64,000 nt of DNA from Kitasatospora sp. DSM 101779. GTDB taxonomy: Bacteria > Actinomycetota > Actinomycetes > Streptomycetales > Streptomycetaceae. Numbering within the stretch: the first letter of the stretch is position 1; each line of letters starts with the position of its first letter. The notes below the pieces were generated by a model. The model was not told the origin of the DNA, did not search any database, and worked only from the letters and a program-made list of their open reading frames with translations. Shown in pieces: positions 50,340-59,183 of the stretch. The stretch lies in the NCBI RefSeq assembly GCF_025655475.1, contig NZ_JAHTIK010000001.1:6557059-6621058 (forward strand), in the 5' to 3' direction. The translations under genes were made by a program, and so were the position numbers.

Positions 50340-51236
50340 ATGGCAGTACTCGCGATCATCGTCGGAGCCGGTCTGCTCTGGATGCTCACCGGTGTCCGGG
50401 TCGTCCAGCAGTACGAGCGCGGGGTGGTCTTCCGGCTCGGCCAGGTCCGCGGGCAGGTCCGCGGCCCCGGCCCGACGCTGCTGATCCCGCTGGTCGACCG
50501 GATGCGCAAGGTCAACGTCCAGGTCATCACCATGCCGGTGCCCGCCCAGGAGGGCATCACCCGGGACAACGTCTCCGTGCGGGTCGACGCCGTGGTCTAC
50601 TTCCGCGTCGTGGAGCCGATCCGGGCCACCGTGGACGTGCAGAACTACATGTTCGCGATGTCCCAGGTCGCCCAGACCTCGCTGCGCTCCATCATCGGCA
50701 AGAGCGAGCTCGACGACCTGCTCTCCGGCCGGGAGAACCTGCACCGAGGCCTCGAACTCATGCTGGAGAGCCCGGCCGTGGGCTGGGGCGTGCACATCGA
50801 CCGGGTCGAGATCAAGGACGTCGCCCTGCCCGACTCGATGAAGCGCTCGATGGCCCGCCAGGCCGAGGCCGACCGTGAGCGCCGCGCCCGCATCATCACC
50901 GCCGACGGCGAGTTCCAGGCCGCCGCCAAACTCGCCGAGGCCGCCACCGTCATGGACGCCACCCCGGCCGCCCTGCAACTGCGCCTGCTGCAGACCGTCG
51001 TCGAGGTCGCCGCGGAGAAGAACTCCACCCTGGTGCTGCCCTTCCCGGTCGAGCTGCTGCGCTTCTTCGACTCCGGTGCCAAGGCCGCTGCCGCCGCCGC
51101 TCCGGCCGCCCCGGCCGCGGAGCCCGCCGCCGAGGTGCCCGCGGGGGAGCCGTCCGAGCCGCCCGCGCTGCCCCGGCCCGCCCAGGCGCCCGACGCCGCC
51201 GCCCTGACGAAGTCCGAGCAGACCCCCGAGGTCTGA
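50340..51236 (+). CDS. Slipin/stomatin-like SPFH domain membrane protein
   Basis: The 298-residue protein has one N-terminal membrane helix (VLAIIVGAGLLWMLTGV). A complete SPFH/Band 7 domain (about 20-225) follows, with VVQQYERGVVFRLGQV, GPGPTLLIPLVDRM, VDAVVYFRVV, QTSLRSIIGKSELDDLLS and MKRSMARQAEADRERRARII. A Pro/Ala/Glu tail ends it. Slipins organise membrane microdomains and usually pair with an NfeD protease; none is adjacent. The ATG at 50340 follows GGGGGAAGG. The hairpin at 51259 ends the transcript. Its position among surface-glycan genes suggests a membrane-organising role for the export machinery, but that is inference. Confidence 0.9.
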   Translation: MAVLAIIVGAGLLWMLTGVRVVQQYERGVVFRLGQVRGQVRGPGPTLLIPLVDRMRKVNVQVITMPVPAQEGITRDNVSVRVDAVVYFRVVEPIRATVDVQNYMFAMSQVAQTSLRSIIGKSELDDLLSGRENLHRGLELMLESPAVGWGVHIDRVEIKDVALPDSMKRSMARQAEADRERRARIITADGEFQAAAKLAEAATVMDATPAALQLRLLQTVVEVAAEKNSTLVLPFPVELLRFFDSGAKAAAAAAPAAPAAEPAAEVPAGEPSEPPALPRPAQAPDAAALTKSEQTPEV

Positions 51237-51258
51237 TCCCGCCGGCTGTGCCGCGAAC

Positions 51259-51292
51259 CGCCCGATCGGCCGACTGCTCGGCCGATCGGGCG
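51259..51292 (+). terminator. Perfect 15-bp stem, four-base loop, after the slipin gene
   Basis: CGCCCGATCGGCCGA (51259-51273), loop CTGC, and its exact complement (51278-51292). It begins 22 bases after the slipin stop codon. Confidence 0.85.
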
Positions 51293-51356
51293 AATCCATC
51301 CCCACCGGCCGGGATCCGGCTGGAGACTGACGGCCCGTCACTGCCAGGCTGGCGCC

Positions 51357-52013
51357 GTGAAGCTGCTGCGCACCGCCACCGCCCTGCTCGCCGCGACCGC
51401 CGCCACCGCCGCGATGGCCCCCGGAGCCACCGCCGCGGCCGCCGCCCCCGACACCCCGCGCGAGGGCGCCCACGCCCTGCACCCCGGCCACCCGCAGCGC
51501 ACCGCCGCCGCCGAGCGGCAGGAGGCCGTCGAGTTCTTCTGGTACGGCTGCAAGCACTGCGCCCAGTTCGAGCAGCCGCTGGAGCGCTGGGCGGACCGGC
51601 ACCGCGACGACGTCGTCCTGCGCCGGGTGCCCGCCGTCTGGCCGGGCGGTCCGGACGAGCAGCGCCAACTCGGCCACGCCAGGCTCTACTACACCCTGGA
51701 GCGGCTCGGCGCGGTCGACCGGCTGCAGGCCGAGGTCTTCCGGGCCGTCCGTGAGCGCCACGAGGACCTCACCACCGAGTCCGGCGCCGCCGCCTGGGCC
51801 CTCGCCCAGGGCCTGGACCCCGCGGCCTTCCGCGCCGCCTGGCACTCCCCGGAGGTCGACCGGCTGGTCGCCGACGCCCCCGGGCAGATGGCCCGCAACC
51901 GCATCACCGAGATCCCCACCGTCCTCGTCGGCTCCGGCCGCACCTCGCCCACCGGCGCCGGCGGCGTCGAACGGATGCCGGACGCCATGGACACCCTCGT
52001 CGAACACCACTGA
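51357..52013 (+). CDS. DsbA-like secreted thiol:disulfide oxidoreductase
   Basis: The 218-residue exported thioredoxin-fold protein has a signal peptide (MKLLRTATALLAATAATAAM, cleaved near residue 28). The active site is EFFWYGCKHC, with Cys65 and Cys68 followed by a helical insert. The cis-Pro loop near EIPTVLV matches the DsbA (not TlpA) class. CKHC resembles the CPHC of DsbA but has Lys for Pro, which changes the redox potential. It likely forms disulfides in secreted or wall proteins. The GTG start at 51357 fits the signal peptide. It lies between slipin and exporter genes. Confidence 0.88.
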   Translation: MKLLRTATALLAATAATAAMAPGATAAAAAPDTPREGAHALHPGHPQRTAAAERQEAVEFFWYGCKHCAQFEQPLERWADRHRDDVVLRRVPAVWPGGPDEQRQLGHARLYYTLERLGAVDRLQAEVFRAVRERHEDLTTESGAAAWALAQGLDPAAFRAAWHSPEVDRLVADAPGQMARNRITEIPTVLVGSGRTSPTGAGGVERMPDAMDTLVEHH

Positions 52014-52186
52014 CCCGGCGGCCCGGCACCCGCCCCGCACCCGCCCGGGATCCGGCCCGCCCCCTGCCCGATCCACCTTCACCGAACCAGCCCCTGGCGC
52101 GCACACCTTGTGCCACAGTGGGACGCCCGGGCCGCACCTGCTGAGCTGCGGCCCACCGGCAGCCACATGCGAGAGGGCGGGGGCCC

Positions 52187-53083
52187 GTGGGGGGACACAG
52201 CGCGCAGGTCGTCGACGGGCGCGGAACGGAGCCGGCGGCCCGGCCCGCCGTGCCCGAAGGACCGCCGCCGGAGCTGCTCTTCAAGCGACGGCTGCGCCCG
52301 GCGCAGACCGCCCGCGAACTCTGGGCGGCCCGCGAACTCGTCCGCGCCCTCGCCGAGCGCGACCTGCGGGCCCGCTACAAGCAGGCCGTGCTCGGCTTCG
52401 CCTGGGCGGTGCTCACCCCGCTCGCGCTCTGCGCCATCTTCACCCTGGTCTTCCACCGCGCCGTGAAGATCGACACCGGCGGGGTGTCCTACCCGCTGTT
52501 CGCCTACGTCGGCCTGATCGTCTGGCAGTTCTTCAGCAACACCATGAACCAGGGCGCGCTGAGCCTGGCCAACAACCTCAGCCTGCTCAACAAGGTGTAC
52601 TGCCCGCGCGAGGTCTTCCCGCTGGCGACCATGCTGGTCGCCTCCGTCGACATGCTGATCGGCGTCGGCGTGCTCGGTGTGCTCTTCCTGGCCACCTGGA
52701 CGGCCCCCGCCGCGACCGCCCTGTGGGTGCTGCCGCTGCTCGCGATCCAGTTCGCCTTCACCTACGGCGTGGCGCTGATCCTCTCCGTCGCGGTGGTCTA
52801 CCTGCGCGACGTCCGCCACCTGCTGCCGATCATCACGCAGATGGGCGTCTTCGCCACCCCGGTCGCCTACCCGCTGGCCCGGATCCCCGTCCGGATGCAG
52901 GAGATCTACTGCGGCATCAACCCGCTCGGCGCCGTCATCGAGGGCTACCGCCGCGCCCTGCTGTACGGCCAGGCCCCCGACGCCGGGCTCACCGGGATCG
53001 CCGCGGTGTCCTCGCTGGTCTTCCTGGTCGGCGGCTACCTGTTCTTCAAGAAGCTGGAAACGGGGATCGCCGATGTCGCGTGA
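52187..53083 (+). CDS. ABC-2 type polysaccharide exporter permease (Wzm/TagG-like)
   Basis: The 298-residue permease has six membrane helices in its ABC-2 domain (about residues 65-290). It is preceded by ELVRALAERDLRARYKQAVLGFAWAVL, the signature of Wzm/TagG/RfbA polysaccharide or teichoic acid exporters, and contains QFFSNTMNQGALSLANNLSLLNKVYCPREVFPL. It pairs with the Wzt-type ATPase at 53073, which it overlaps by 11 bases. The N-terminal 45 residues are a Pro-rich cytoplasmic extension. The GTG start at 52187 is uncertain, since downstream starts are also possible. Confidence 0.9.
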   Translation: MGGHSAQVVDGRGTEPAARPAVPEGPPPELLFKRRLRPAQTARELWAARELVRALAERDLRARYKQAVLGFAWAVLTPLALCAIFTLVFHRAVKIDTGGVSYPLFAYVGLIVWQFFSNTMNQGALSLANNLSLLNKVYCPREVFPLATMLVASVDMLIGVGVLGVLFLATWTAPAATALWVLPLLAIQFAFTYGVALILSVAVVYLRDVRHLLPIITQMGVFATPVAYPLARIPVRMQEIYCGINPLGAVIEGYRRALLYGQAPDAGLTGIAAVSSLVFLVGGYLFFKKLETGIADVA

Positions 53084-54266
53084 GTACGAGCTGGGCACGA
53101 TCCGCACCGAGCACGTCTGGAAGCGCTTCAAGGCCGACCAGCAGCGGATGCTGCTGCGCGACAAGGTCGAGTCGATGGCCCGCCGGCTGCGCGGAGGCCG
53201 CGGCGAGGACTGGCGCTGGGCGCTGCGCGATATCAACCTGCACATCGAACCCGGCGAGTCCGTCGGCCTGATCGGCTCCAACGGCTCCGGCAAGTCCACC
53301 CTGCTCAAGATGCTGACCCGGGTGATGTACCCGTACGGCGGGATCATCGACGTCCGCGGCCGGATCGGCGCCCTGATCGAGATCCGGGCCGGCATCCACC
53401 CCGACCTCACCGGGCGGGAGAACGTCTACCTGTTCGGCGCCCTGCTCGGCCTCAAGCGCCGCGAGGTGGCCGCCCGCTTCGACGACATCGTCGAGTTCGC
53501 CCGGCTCGGCGGCGCCATCGACCGGCAGGTCAAGTTCTACTCCTCGGGCATGCAGATGCGACTCGGCTTCGCCGTCGCCGCCTACCTGGAGCCGCACGTC
53601 CTGCTCGTCGACGAGGTGCTCGCCGTCGGCGACGCCGTCTTCCAGCAGCGCTGCCTGGACCGGATGCGCGAGGTCGCCGAACAGGGCACCACCATCGTGT
53701 TCGTCTCCCACGACCTGCCGGCCGTCCAGTCGATCTGCCGCCGCGGCGTCTGGCTGGAGCAGGGCACCGTCCGGGTCGACGCCGGGATCAAGGACGCCCT
53801 GGCCGGCTACCGCGACTCCATCGAGGCCCAGTCCGAGGCCTCCGCGCGCTCCGGCGAGCCGCTCCACCTCCTCAAGTACGAGGTCACCGGCGAGGACCGG
53901 GAGAACCTCACCACCGACGAGCCGATGACCGTCGAACTCACCCTCGGCGGCGACTACCGCGGCGACGCCACCCTGCACCTCGGCGTCAGCGAGGGCACCT
54001 CCAGCCCGATCTTCCAGATCAGCCACGAGATCCGGCTCACCGGCGACGACCACCACGTCGCCTGCGTGATCCCCCGCCTGCCGCTGCCCCGCGGCCGCTA
54101 CACGCTCTGGGCGGGCGTCTACTCCATCGGCAAGACCGACGGCGGCACCCTGATGAGCTGGCACTCCGCCGGCCAGTTCGACGTGTTCGGTCCCGTGCTG
54201 GACACCCCGCCGCGGGCCGTGGTGCTGGCCGCGCCGGTCTTCGTCCCGCACCGCTGGGAGGAGTGA
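53073..54266 (+). CDS. Polysaccharide ABC exporter ATPase with Wzt-type C-terminal domain
   Basis: The 397-residue ATPase has Walker A GSNGSGKST (about residue 68-76), IEIRAGIHPDLTGRENV (typical of Wzt/TagH), signature KFYSSGMQMRLGFAVA, Walker B VLLVDEVLAVGD and H-loop FVSHDL. Residues about 265-385 form a beta-sandwich (LKYEVTGED, MTVELTLGG, YTLWAGVYS). This is the position of the Wzt carbohydrate-binding domain that recognises the capped glycan. It energises export with the preceding permease, which it overlaps. Confidence 0.92.
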   Translation: MSREYELGTIRTEHVWKRFKADQQRMLLRDKVESMARRLRGGRGEDWRWALRDINLHIEPGESVGLIGSNGSGKSTLLKMLTRVMYPYGGIIDVRGRIGALIEIRAGIHPDLTGRENVYLFGALLGLKRREVAARFDDIVEFARLGGAIDRQVKFYSSGMQMRLGFAVAAYLEPHVLLVDEVLAVGDAVFQQRCLDRMREVAEQGTTIVFVSHDLPAVQSICRRGVWLEQGTVRVDAGIKDALAGYRDSIEAQSEASARSGEPLHLLKYEVTGEDRENLTTDEPMTVELTLGGDYRGDATLHLGVSEGTSSPIFQISHEIRLTGDDHHVACVIPRLPLPRGRYTLWAGVYSIGKTDGGTLMSWHSAGQFDVFGPVLDTPPRAVVLAAPVFVPHRWEE

Positions 54267-54270
54267 CCGC

Positions 54271-55470
54271 GTGAGACCCGTCAGAGTGCTCGTGCACCTG
54301 AACAACCTGACCCTCGGCGGGGCACAGCTGAACGCCGTCGACATCGCCCGCACCCTGCGCGACCGCGGCCACGACCCGGTGCTCTTCGCCCAGGGCGTGG
54401 CCGGCGACGCACCACTGGTCGGCGTCGCCGCGGGGCACGGCCTGGACGTCGTGGTGGCCGGCGACCCGGACACCCCGCACCGCGAGGTCCGCCGCCGGCT
54501 GGAGGAGCTCGCCGACCGGCACGGCAGCGAACTCGTCCACGCCTGGGAGGTCCGGGCCGCCCGCAACGGCTACTTCGGACCCGGCCGGCTCGGCCGCATC
54601 CCCGTCGTCACCACCTTCTACGGCATCCGCATGCTGCGCGGCATGCCCCGGCACCAGCCGCTCGTGCTCGGCCTCGGCGCCCTCATGGGCGACGGCCGGG
54701 CCTTCGGCCACCGCGACGTCCGGCTCGTCGAACCGCCCGTCAACACCGCCACCGACGCCCCCGGCACGGTCGACGGCGCCGCCTGGCGCCGCGAACTCGG
54801 GATCGACGACGAAGAGTTGCTGCTCGCCATCGTCACCCGCCTGGTGCCCGACCTGGAGAAGGACGCCGGGGCCGAACTCACCGTCGACGCCGTCCGCGCC
54901 CTCGACGATCCCCGGGTCCGCCTCGCCGTCGTCGGCGCCGGCCCCAGCCTGCAGCGGCTCCGCGAGCGCGCCGCCGAGACCAACGCCGCCCTCGGCCGCG
55001 AGGCCGTCCTCGTCCCCGGCCAACTGGCCGACCCGCGACCCGCCTACGACGCCGCCGACATCGTCCTCGGCATGGGCGGCTCTGCCCTGCGCGGACTCGC
55101 CTTCGCCAAGCCCGTCGTCGTCCACGGCGCAGCCGGCTACACCGCCCTCCACGAACCCGGTCCGCTCGTCGAACCGCACGCCTCCCGCTGCATGTACGGC
55201 TACGGTGACGGCAGCCGCGATCCCGGCCCGCTCGCGGAACAGATCCGCGGCCTCCTCGACGACCCCGGCCGCCGCACCGAACTCGGCCGCTGGGGACGCG
55301 ACTGGGTGGTCGGCCGCTTCTCGCTCGACAGCGTCGCCTCCGCCTTCGAACAGCTCTACCTCGAAGTGCTCGCCGCCCCGCCGGGCCCCGCACGCTGGCT
55401 CCGCGACCTCGAACAGATGGCCAGGTACGAGTTCACCAAACCCACGGCGCGGCGCCTGCTGGGACGGTGA
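54271..55470 (+). CDS. GT4-like glycosyltransferase with altered donor motif
   Basis: The 399-residue GT-B fold protein opens RVLVHLNNLTLGGAQLNAVDIARTL, with the GGAQ acceptor loop. YGIRML and LVPDLEKDAGAELTVDAV follow. The usual E-x7-E donor motif is replaced by GMGGSALRGLAFAKPVVV, lacking the first Glu, so activity may be altered or the enzyme may be a diverged partner. The GTG start at 54271 lies four bases after the ATPase stop, so it is in the same operon as the ABC exporter and probably modifies the exported glycan. Confidence 0.85.
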   Translation: MRPVRVLVHLNNLTLGGAQLNAVDIARTLRDRGHDPVLFAQGVAGDAPLVGVAAGHGLDVVVAGDPDTPHREVRRRLEELADRHGSELVHAWEVRAARNGYFGPGRLGRIPVVTTFYGIRMLRGMPRHQPLVLGLGALMGDGRAFGHRDVRLVEPPVNTATDAPGTVDGAAWRRELGIDDEELLLAIVTRLVPDLEKDAGAELTVDAVRALDDPRVRLAVVGAGPSLQRLRERAAETNAALGREAVLVPGQLADPRPAYDAADIVLGMGGSALRGLAFAKPVVVHGAAGYTALHEPGPLVEPHASRCMYGYGDGSRDPGPLAEQIRGLLDDPGRRTELGRWGRDWVVGRFSLDSVASAFEQLYLEVLAAPPGPARWLRDLEQMARYEFTKPTARRLLGR

Positions 55471-55621
55471 GCCACCGGTCGGTCATTCCCTGTGATCGAA
55501 CCCGTCGATCCGGCGTTGTCCCGGCGTTGCCGCGGCTGGCAGCATCGCAGCGTCGGGTCGTTCGCGGGCGCAGCGCGCGGCGACCGCTCTGCCCCTCCTT
55601 CTATCCAAGGGATCTGACAGC

Positions 55622-56197
55622 ATGTCACGCGAGACCAGCGTCGCCATCGCCTACCACAGCGGCTACGGCCACACCGCCCGGCAGGCCGAGTTCGTCCGCC
55701 AGGGCGCGGAGGAGGTCGCCGGCACCACCGTCCACCTGATCGCCGTCGACCAGATCACCGACGAGCAGTGGGCGCAGCTCGACGCCGCCGACGCCATCAT
55801 CTTCGGCTCGCCGACCTACCTGGGCGACGTCTCCGCCGCCTTCCGCACCTTCGTCGAGAAGACCAGCGGACGCTGGATGCAGCAGCAGTGGAAGGACAAG
55901 CTGGCCGCCGGCTTCGTCAACTCCGGTGCCAAGAGCGGCGACAAGCTGCACGCCCTGCAGTCGCTCTCCATCTTCGCCGCCCAGCACAGCATGGTGTGGG
56001 TCAGCCTCGGCCTGCTGCCCGGCTGGAACAAGTCGACCGCCTCCGAGTTCGACCTCAACCGCCTCGGCGTCTGGCTGGGCGCCGCCGCCCAGTCCAACGG
56101 CGACCAGGGCGCCGACGCCATGCACAAGTCCGACCTGGCCACCGCCGAGCACCTCGGCCGCCGCGTCGCCGAGCAGGCCCAGCGCCTCTCCGCCTGA
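55622..56197 (+). CDS. Flavodoxin-fold NAD(P)H:quinone oxidoreductase (WrbA-like)
   Basis: The 191-residue flavodoxin-fold protein begins with VAIAYHSGYGHTARQAEFVRQGAEE (FMN phosphate loop S/G-x-T-x2). IIFGSPTYLGDVSAAFRTFVEKT binds the isoalloxazine ring, and GAKSGDKLHALQSLSIFAAQHSMVWVS forms the second FMN loop. It probably reduces quinones by two electrons. The start is ATG at 55622. The preceding 151 bases separate it from the exporter operon. The convergent GT2 gene follows after a repeat region, and its role in the glycan locus is unclear. Confidence 0.9.
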   Translation: MSRETSVAIAYHSGYGHTARQAEFVRQGAEEVAGTTVHLIAVDQITDEQWAQLDAADAIIFGSPTYLGDVSAAFRTFVEKTSGRWMQQQWKDKLAAGFVNSGAKSGDKLHALQSLSIFAAQHSMVWVSLGLLPGWNKSTASEFDLNRLGVWLGAAAQSNGDQGADAMHKSDLATAEHLGRRVAEQAQRLSA

Positions 56198-56242
56198 CCG
56201 CTCTGGCCGGCTTCACCAGCAGGTGGTGGCCGGCAACAGATC

Positions 56243-56384
56243 AGGGGCGCGGGGGACTGCGCGCAGTGGAAGGGCCCGAGGTCAGCCTCTCCCGACGCGC
56301 GCAGTTCTCCGCGCCCCTGTTCTGGTTTCGCCGTATCTGACAGGCCGGCCAGGTTCGGATTGCGCAGTTCCCGAGCCCCTGACC
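56243..56384. repeat. Inverted repeat of the GGGGCGCGGG family with an extra half
   Basis: AGGGGCGCGGGGGACTGCGC... (56243-56264) pairs with 56297-56318, 20 of 22 matched. A third, degenerate half (GCGCAGTTCCCGAGCCCCT, about 56362-56380) lies just downstream. This family also occurs at 3665-3960. It sits between convergent genes and probably terminates both. Confidence 0.8.
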
Positions 56385-56388
56385 AGCC

Positions 56389-57537
56389 TCAGCGTTCTCC
56401 GCCGTAGGTGCGGCCCTTCCAGGCCGCTCCTCGGCCGCGCCAGTGCTGGACGGCCGAGTCCACCGTCATCATCAGGTAGAGGCCCGCGGTGAACGGCAGC
56501 AGCAGCGCCTCCGCCCACGGCCGCCCGTAGTACCGCTCCATCGGCGCGAAGGTCCCCGCCATCACCGCCCATGCGGCCCCGCCGAGCGCCGCGACCGCCG
56601 TCGACCCCGCGGCGGCCCCGGCGACCAGCGCGACGACCGGCACCAGGTAGACCAGGGCCAGCCCCAGGACCGTCCCGGCCAGTAGCAGCGGCGAGTGCCG
56701 CAGCTGGGCGTAGGCACTGCGCGAGACCATCCGCCACAGTTCCACCAGCCGCGGGTAGGGCCGCACGCTGTCGACCTGCTCGGCCAGCCCGAGCCAGGTG
56801 CGGCCGCCGGTCCGCTTGACGGCCCGGGCGAGGTTGACGTCGTCGATGACGGCCCCGCGGATCGCCGCGACCCCGCCCGCCCGTTCCAGCGCCTCCCGCC
56901 GGACGAGGCTGCAGCCGCCCGCCGCCGCGGCGGTCCGGGCCCCGGGCCGGTTGCTCCAGCGGAAGGGGTAGAGCTGGGCGAAGAAGTACACGAAGGCCGG
57001 CACGATCAGCCGCTCCCAGCGGGTCTCCACCCGCAGCCGCGCCATCTGCGACACCAGGTCCAGCCCCCCCGCCTCGGCGGCGGCGACGAGGTCGGCGAGC
57101 AGGGTCGGGCCGTGCGCGATGTCGGCGTCGGTGAGCAGCAGGAAGTCGGTGGCCCCGGCGAGTTCGACGCCGTGCCGCAGGGCCCACAGCTTGCCCGTCC
57201 AGCCGGTCGGCAGCGGGGGCGGGACGGTCACCTCCAGCGGCAGTCCGCCGTCCTCGCCGAGGCGGGAGGCGAGGGCCCCGGTGCCGTCCGAGCTGTGATC
57301 GTCGACGAGGATCACCCGCGCGGCGCCGGGGTACTTCTGGGCGAGCAGGCCGGGCAGCGAGCGCGGCAGGACCGCGGCCTCGTCGCGGGCTGGGACGACC
57401 ACCGCCACCGACGGCCACCGGCGGGGTGCGGGCCGGGGCGGCAGCCGCTGGTCGGTGCGCCAGAACAGGCCGTGGCAGCAGGCGAGCCACACCCAGATCG
57501 CCAGGGACAGTGCGGACACCCACAGCAGGACGGTCAC
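56389..57537 (-). CDS. GT2 family glycosyltransferase, membrane type (HpnB-like)
   Basis: The 382-residue enzyme has an N-terminal helix (LLWVSALSLAIWVWLACC) and a GT-A catalytic domain with VAVVVPARDEAAVLP, LVDDHSSDGTGALA, LTDADIAHG (DxD), GGCSLVRREAL and IDDVNLARAVKRTGG. Three to four C-terminal helices end it. The arrangement and the residues around RTWLGLAEQVDSVRPYP resemble HpnB (hopene-associated GT2). No hopanoid genes are seen, so a glycolipid or glycan acceptor is possible. The GTG at 57537 starts the helix. A GTG about 20 bases upstream is an alternative start. Confidence 0.85.
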   Translation of the reverse strand: MTVLLWVSALSLAIWVWLACCHGLFWRTDQRLPPRPAPRRWPSVAVVVPARDEAAVLPRSLPGLLAQKYPGAARVILVDDHSSDGTGALASRLGEDGGLPLEVTVPPPLPTGWTGKLWALRHGVELAGATDFLLLTDADIAHGPTLLADLVAAAEAGGLDLVSQMARLRVETRWERLIVPAFVYFFAQLYPFRWSNRPGARTAAAAGGCSLVRREALERAGGVAAIRGAVIDDVNLARAVKRTGGRTWLGLAEQVDSVRPYPRLVELWRMVSRSAYAQLRHSPLLLAGTVLGLALVYLVPVVALVAGAAAGSTAVAALGGAAWAVMAGTFAPMERYYGRPWAEALLLPFTAGLYLMMTVDSAVQHWRGRGAAWKGRTYGGER

Positions 57538-57609
57538 TTTGGCAGTCTGCCGCACCGCCGCCCGTCCGCCGCGGTTCCCGTGCGGAGCCGTTCGGTAGAG
57601 TCGTGCCCT

Positions 57610-58389
57610 GTGAAGATCGCACTGGTGGACTCCGGACTCGGACTGCTCGCGGCCGCCGCTGCCCTGCGCACGCTGCGCCCCGACGTGGATCTCGTGCTGT
57701 CGTCCGACCCCGACGGCATGCCGTGGGGCCCGCGCACCTCGGACGACATCGCCGAGCACGCCCTGGCCTGTGCCCGGGCCGCCGCGGCGTTCGAACCGCA
57801 CGCCCTGGTGGTCGCCTGCAACACCGCCTCCGTCCACGGGCTCGCCCGGCTGCGGGCCGAGCTGGAGCCGGGGCTGCCGGTGATCGGCACCGTCCCGGCG
57901 ATCAAGCCGGCCGCGGCGGCGGGCGGCCGGGTCGCGATCTGGGCCACCCCGGCCACCACCGGCAGTGCCTACCAGCGCGGGCTGATCGCGGAGTTCGGCG
58001 GGGGCGCCGAGGTCACCGAGGTGGCCTGCCCGGGGCTGGCCGACGCGGTGGAGCGCGGCGACCGGGCCGCCGTCGAGGCCGCCGTCGCGGACGCGGCGGG
58101 CCGCACCCCCGCGGGCACCACCGAGGTCGTCCTCGGCTGCACCCACTACGAACTGGTCAGGGACGAGATCACCGCCGCCCTGGCCGGCACCGCAGCCCCC
58201 GCGCTGCAGCTGTACGGCTCCGCGGACGCGGTGGCCGCCCAGGCCCTGCGCCGCCTCGACGGCCGGGACCTCGCGCCCGGCTCCGGCACCCTGACGGTGC
58301 TGCACAGCGGCCGCCCGTCCGAGCTCGCCGAGGCCGCCGCCCGCTACCCCGAGGGCCGTCTGATCTCGCGGGGCGTGCCCGTCCGCTGA
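57610..58389 (+). CDS. Glutamate/aspartate racemase family protein (MurI-like)
   Basis: The 259-residue protein has the MurI layout: DSGLGLLAAAAAL, the catalytic cysteine Cys70 in VACNTASVHG, and the second Cys177 in LGCTHYEL. KIALVDS gives the start. MurI makes D-glutamate for peptidoglycan, but residues around the usual PYG motif read MPWGPRTSDD, so this may be a paralogue with different specificity. The GTG start at 57610 is divergent from the GT2 gene (72-base spacer). It may supply a D-amino acid to the glycan or peptidoglycan. Confidence 0.85.
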   Translation: MKIALVDSGLGLLAAAAALRTLRPDVDLVLSSDPDGMPWGPRTSDDIAEHALACARAAAAFEPHALVVACNTASVHGLARLRAELEPGLPVIGTVPAIKPAAAAGGRVAIWATPATTGSAYQRGLIAEFGGGAEVTEVACPGLADAVERGDRAAVEAAVADAAGRTPAGTTEVVLGCTHYELVRDEITAALAGTAAPALQLYGSADAVAAQALRRLDGRDLAPGSGTLTVLHSGRPSELAEAAARYPEGRLISRGVPVR

Positions 58390-58445
58390 CGGGCGGATCC
58401 GCCGGTTCCGGCCCACCGCGGCGGGCCGGTTCGTAGGGTGACGGC

Positions 58446-59174
58446 ATGACCGACACGATCGTGTTCGACCGGCTGTGCAACTTCCGCGACCTCGGCGGCC
58501 ACCGGACGGCCGACGGCCGCGTGCTGCGGCCCGGGCTGCTGTTCCGCTCCGATTCGCTCGGCAAGCTGGACGGCCCGGACCTGGCCCGCTTCGAGGCCCT
58601 GGGCGTCCGTACGGTGATCGACCTGCGCTACCCGTGGGAGATCGCGCAGACCGCCCGCGTCCCGGAACTCCCCGGGCTGGCCTTCCACAACCTGTCGATC
58701 GAGCACCGCCCGTACGACCAGGCCGCACTCGGCCCCGAGGTCGACCCGGGCGTCTACCTGGCCGAGCGCTACGCCGAGGTGGCCGAGGACGGCGCGGATG
58801 AGCTGGCCCGGGTGCTCCGGGTGATCGCCGAGGCGGACGCGCCGCTGGTCTTCCACTGCTACTCGGGCAAGGACCGGACGGGCATCGTCGCGGCCCTGGT
58901 GCTGACCCTGCTGGGCGTCCCGGAGGAGGACGTCCTCGCCGACTTCGCCCGCACCGAGGACGCCACCGCCCGCCTGGTCGCCGAATGGCACGCCCGCCAC
59001 CCGGACCTCACCCTCGTCTGGCCGGGCTACGGCCGCGCCCCGGCCGGGATCATGCGCCGCTTCCTCGCCGCCCTGGCCGACCGCTACGGCTCCGTGACCG
59101 ACTACGCCGCCACCCGCCTGAACGCCGACCCCGCCCTCGTCACCGCCCTCCGCACCCGCCTCCTCAGCGGGTGA
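58446..59174 (+). CDS. Protein tyrosine/serine phosphatase (Y_phosphatase3)
   Basis: The 242-residue phosphatase begins FDRLCNFRDLGGHRTADGRVLRPGLLFRSDSL, typical of the Y_phosphatase3/PtpB-like family. The P-loop is VFHCYSGKDRTGIVAALVL, with nucleophile Cys138, Lys and Arg of the HCxxGKDRT motif, as in lipid- and protein-directed members. A BY-kinase-like protein is encoded in the same region, and Tyr phosphatases usually partner such kinases; here the kinase lacks its Tyr cluster. The start is ATG at 58446, 56 bases after the racemase stop. Confidence 0.9.
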   Translation: MTDTIVFDRLCNFRDLGGHRTADGRVLRPGLLFRSDSLGKLDGPDLARFEALGVRTVIDLRYPWEIAQTARVPELPGLAFHNLSIEHRPYDQAALGPEVDPGVYLAERYAEVAEDGADELARVLRVIAEADAPLVFHCYSGKDRTGIVAALVLTLLGVPEEDVLADFARTEDATARLVAEWHARHPDLTLVWPGYGRAPAGIMRRFLAALADRYGSVTDYAATRLNADPALVTALRTRLLSG

Positions 59175-59183
59175 CGGAGGAGA

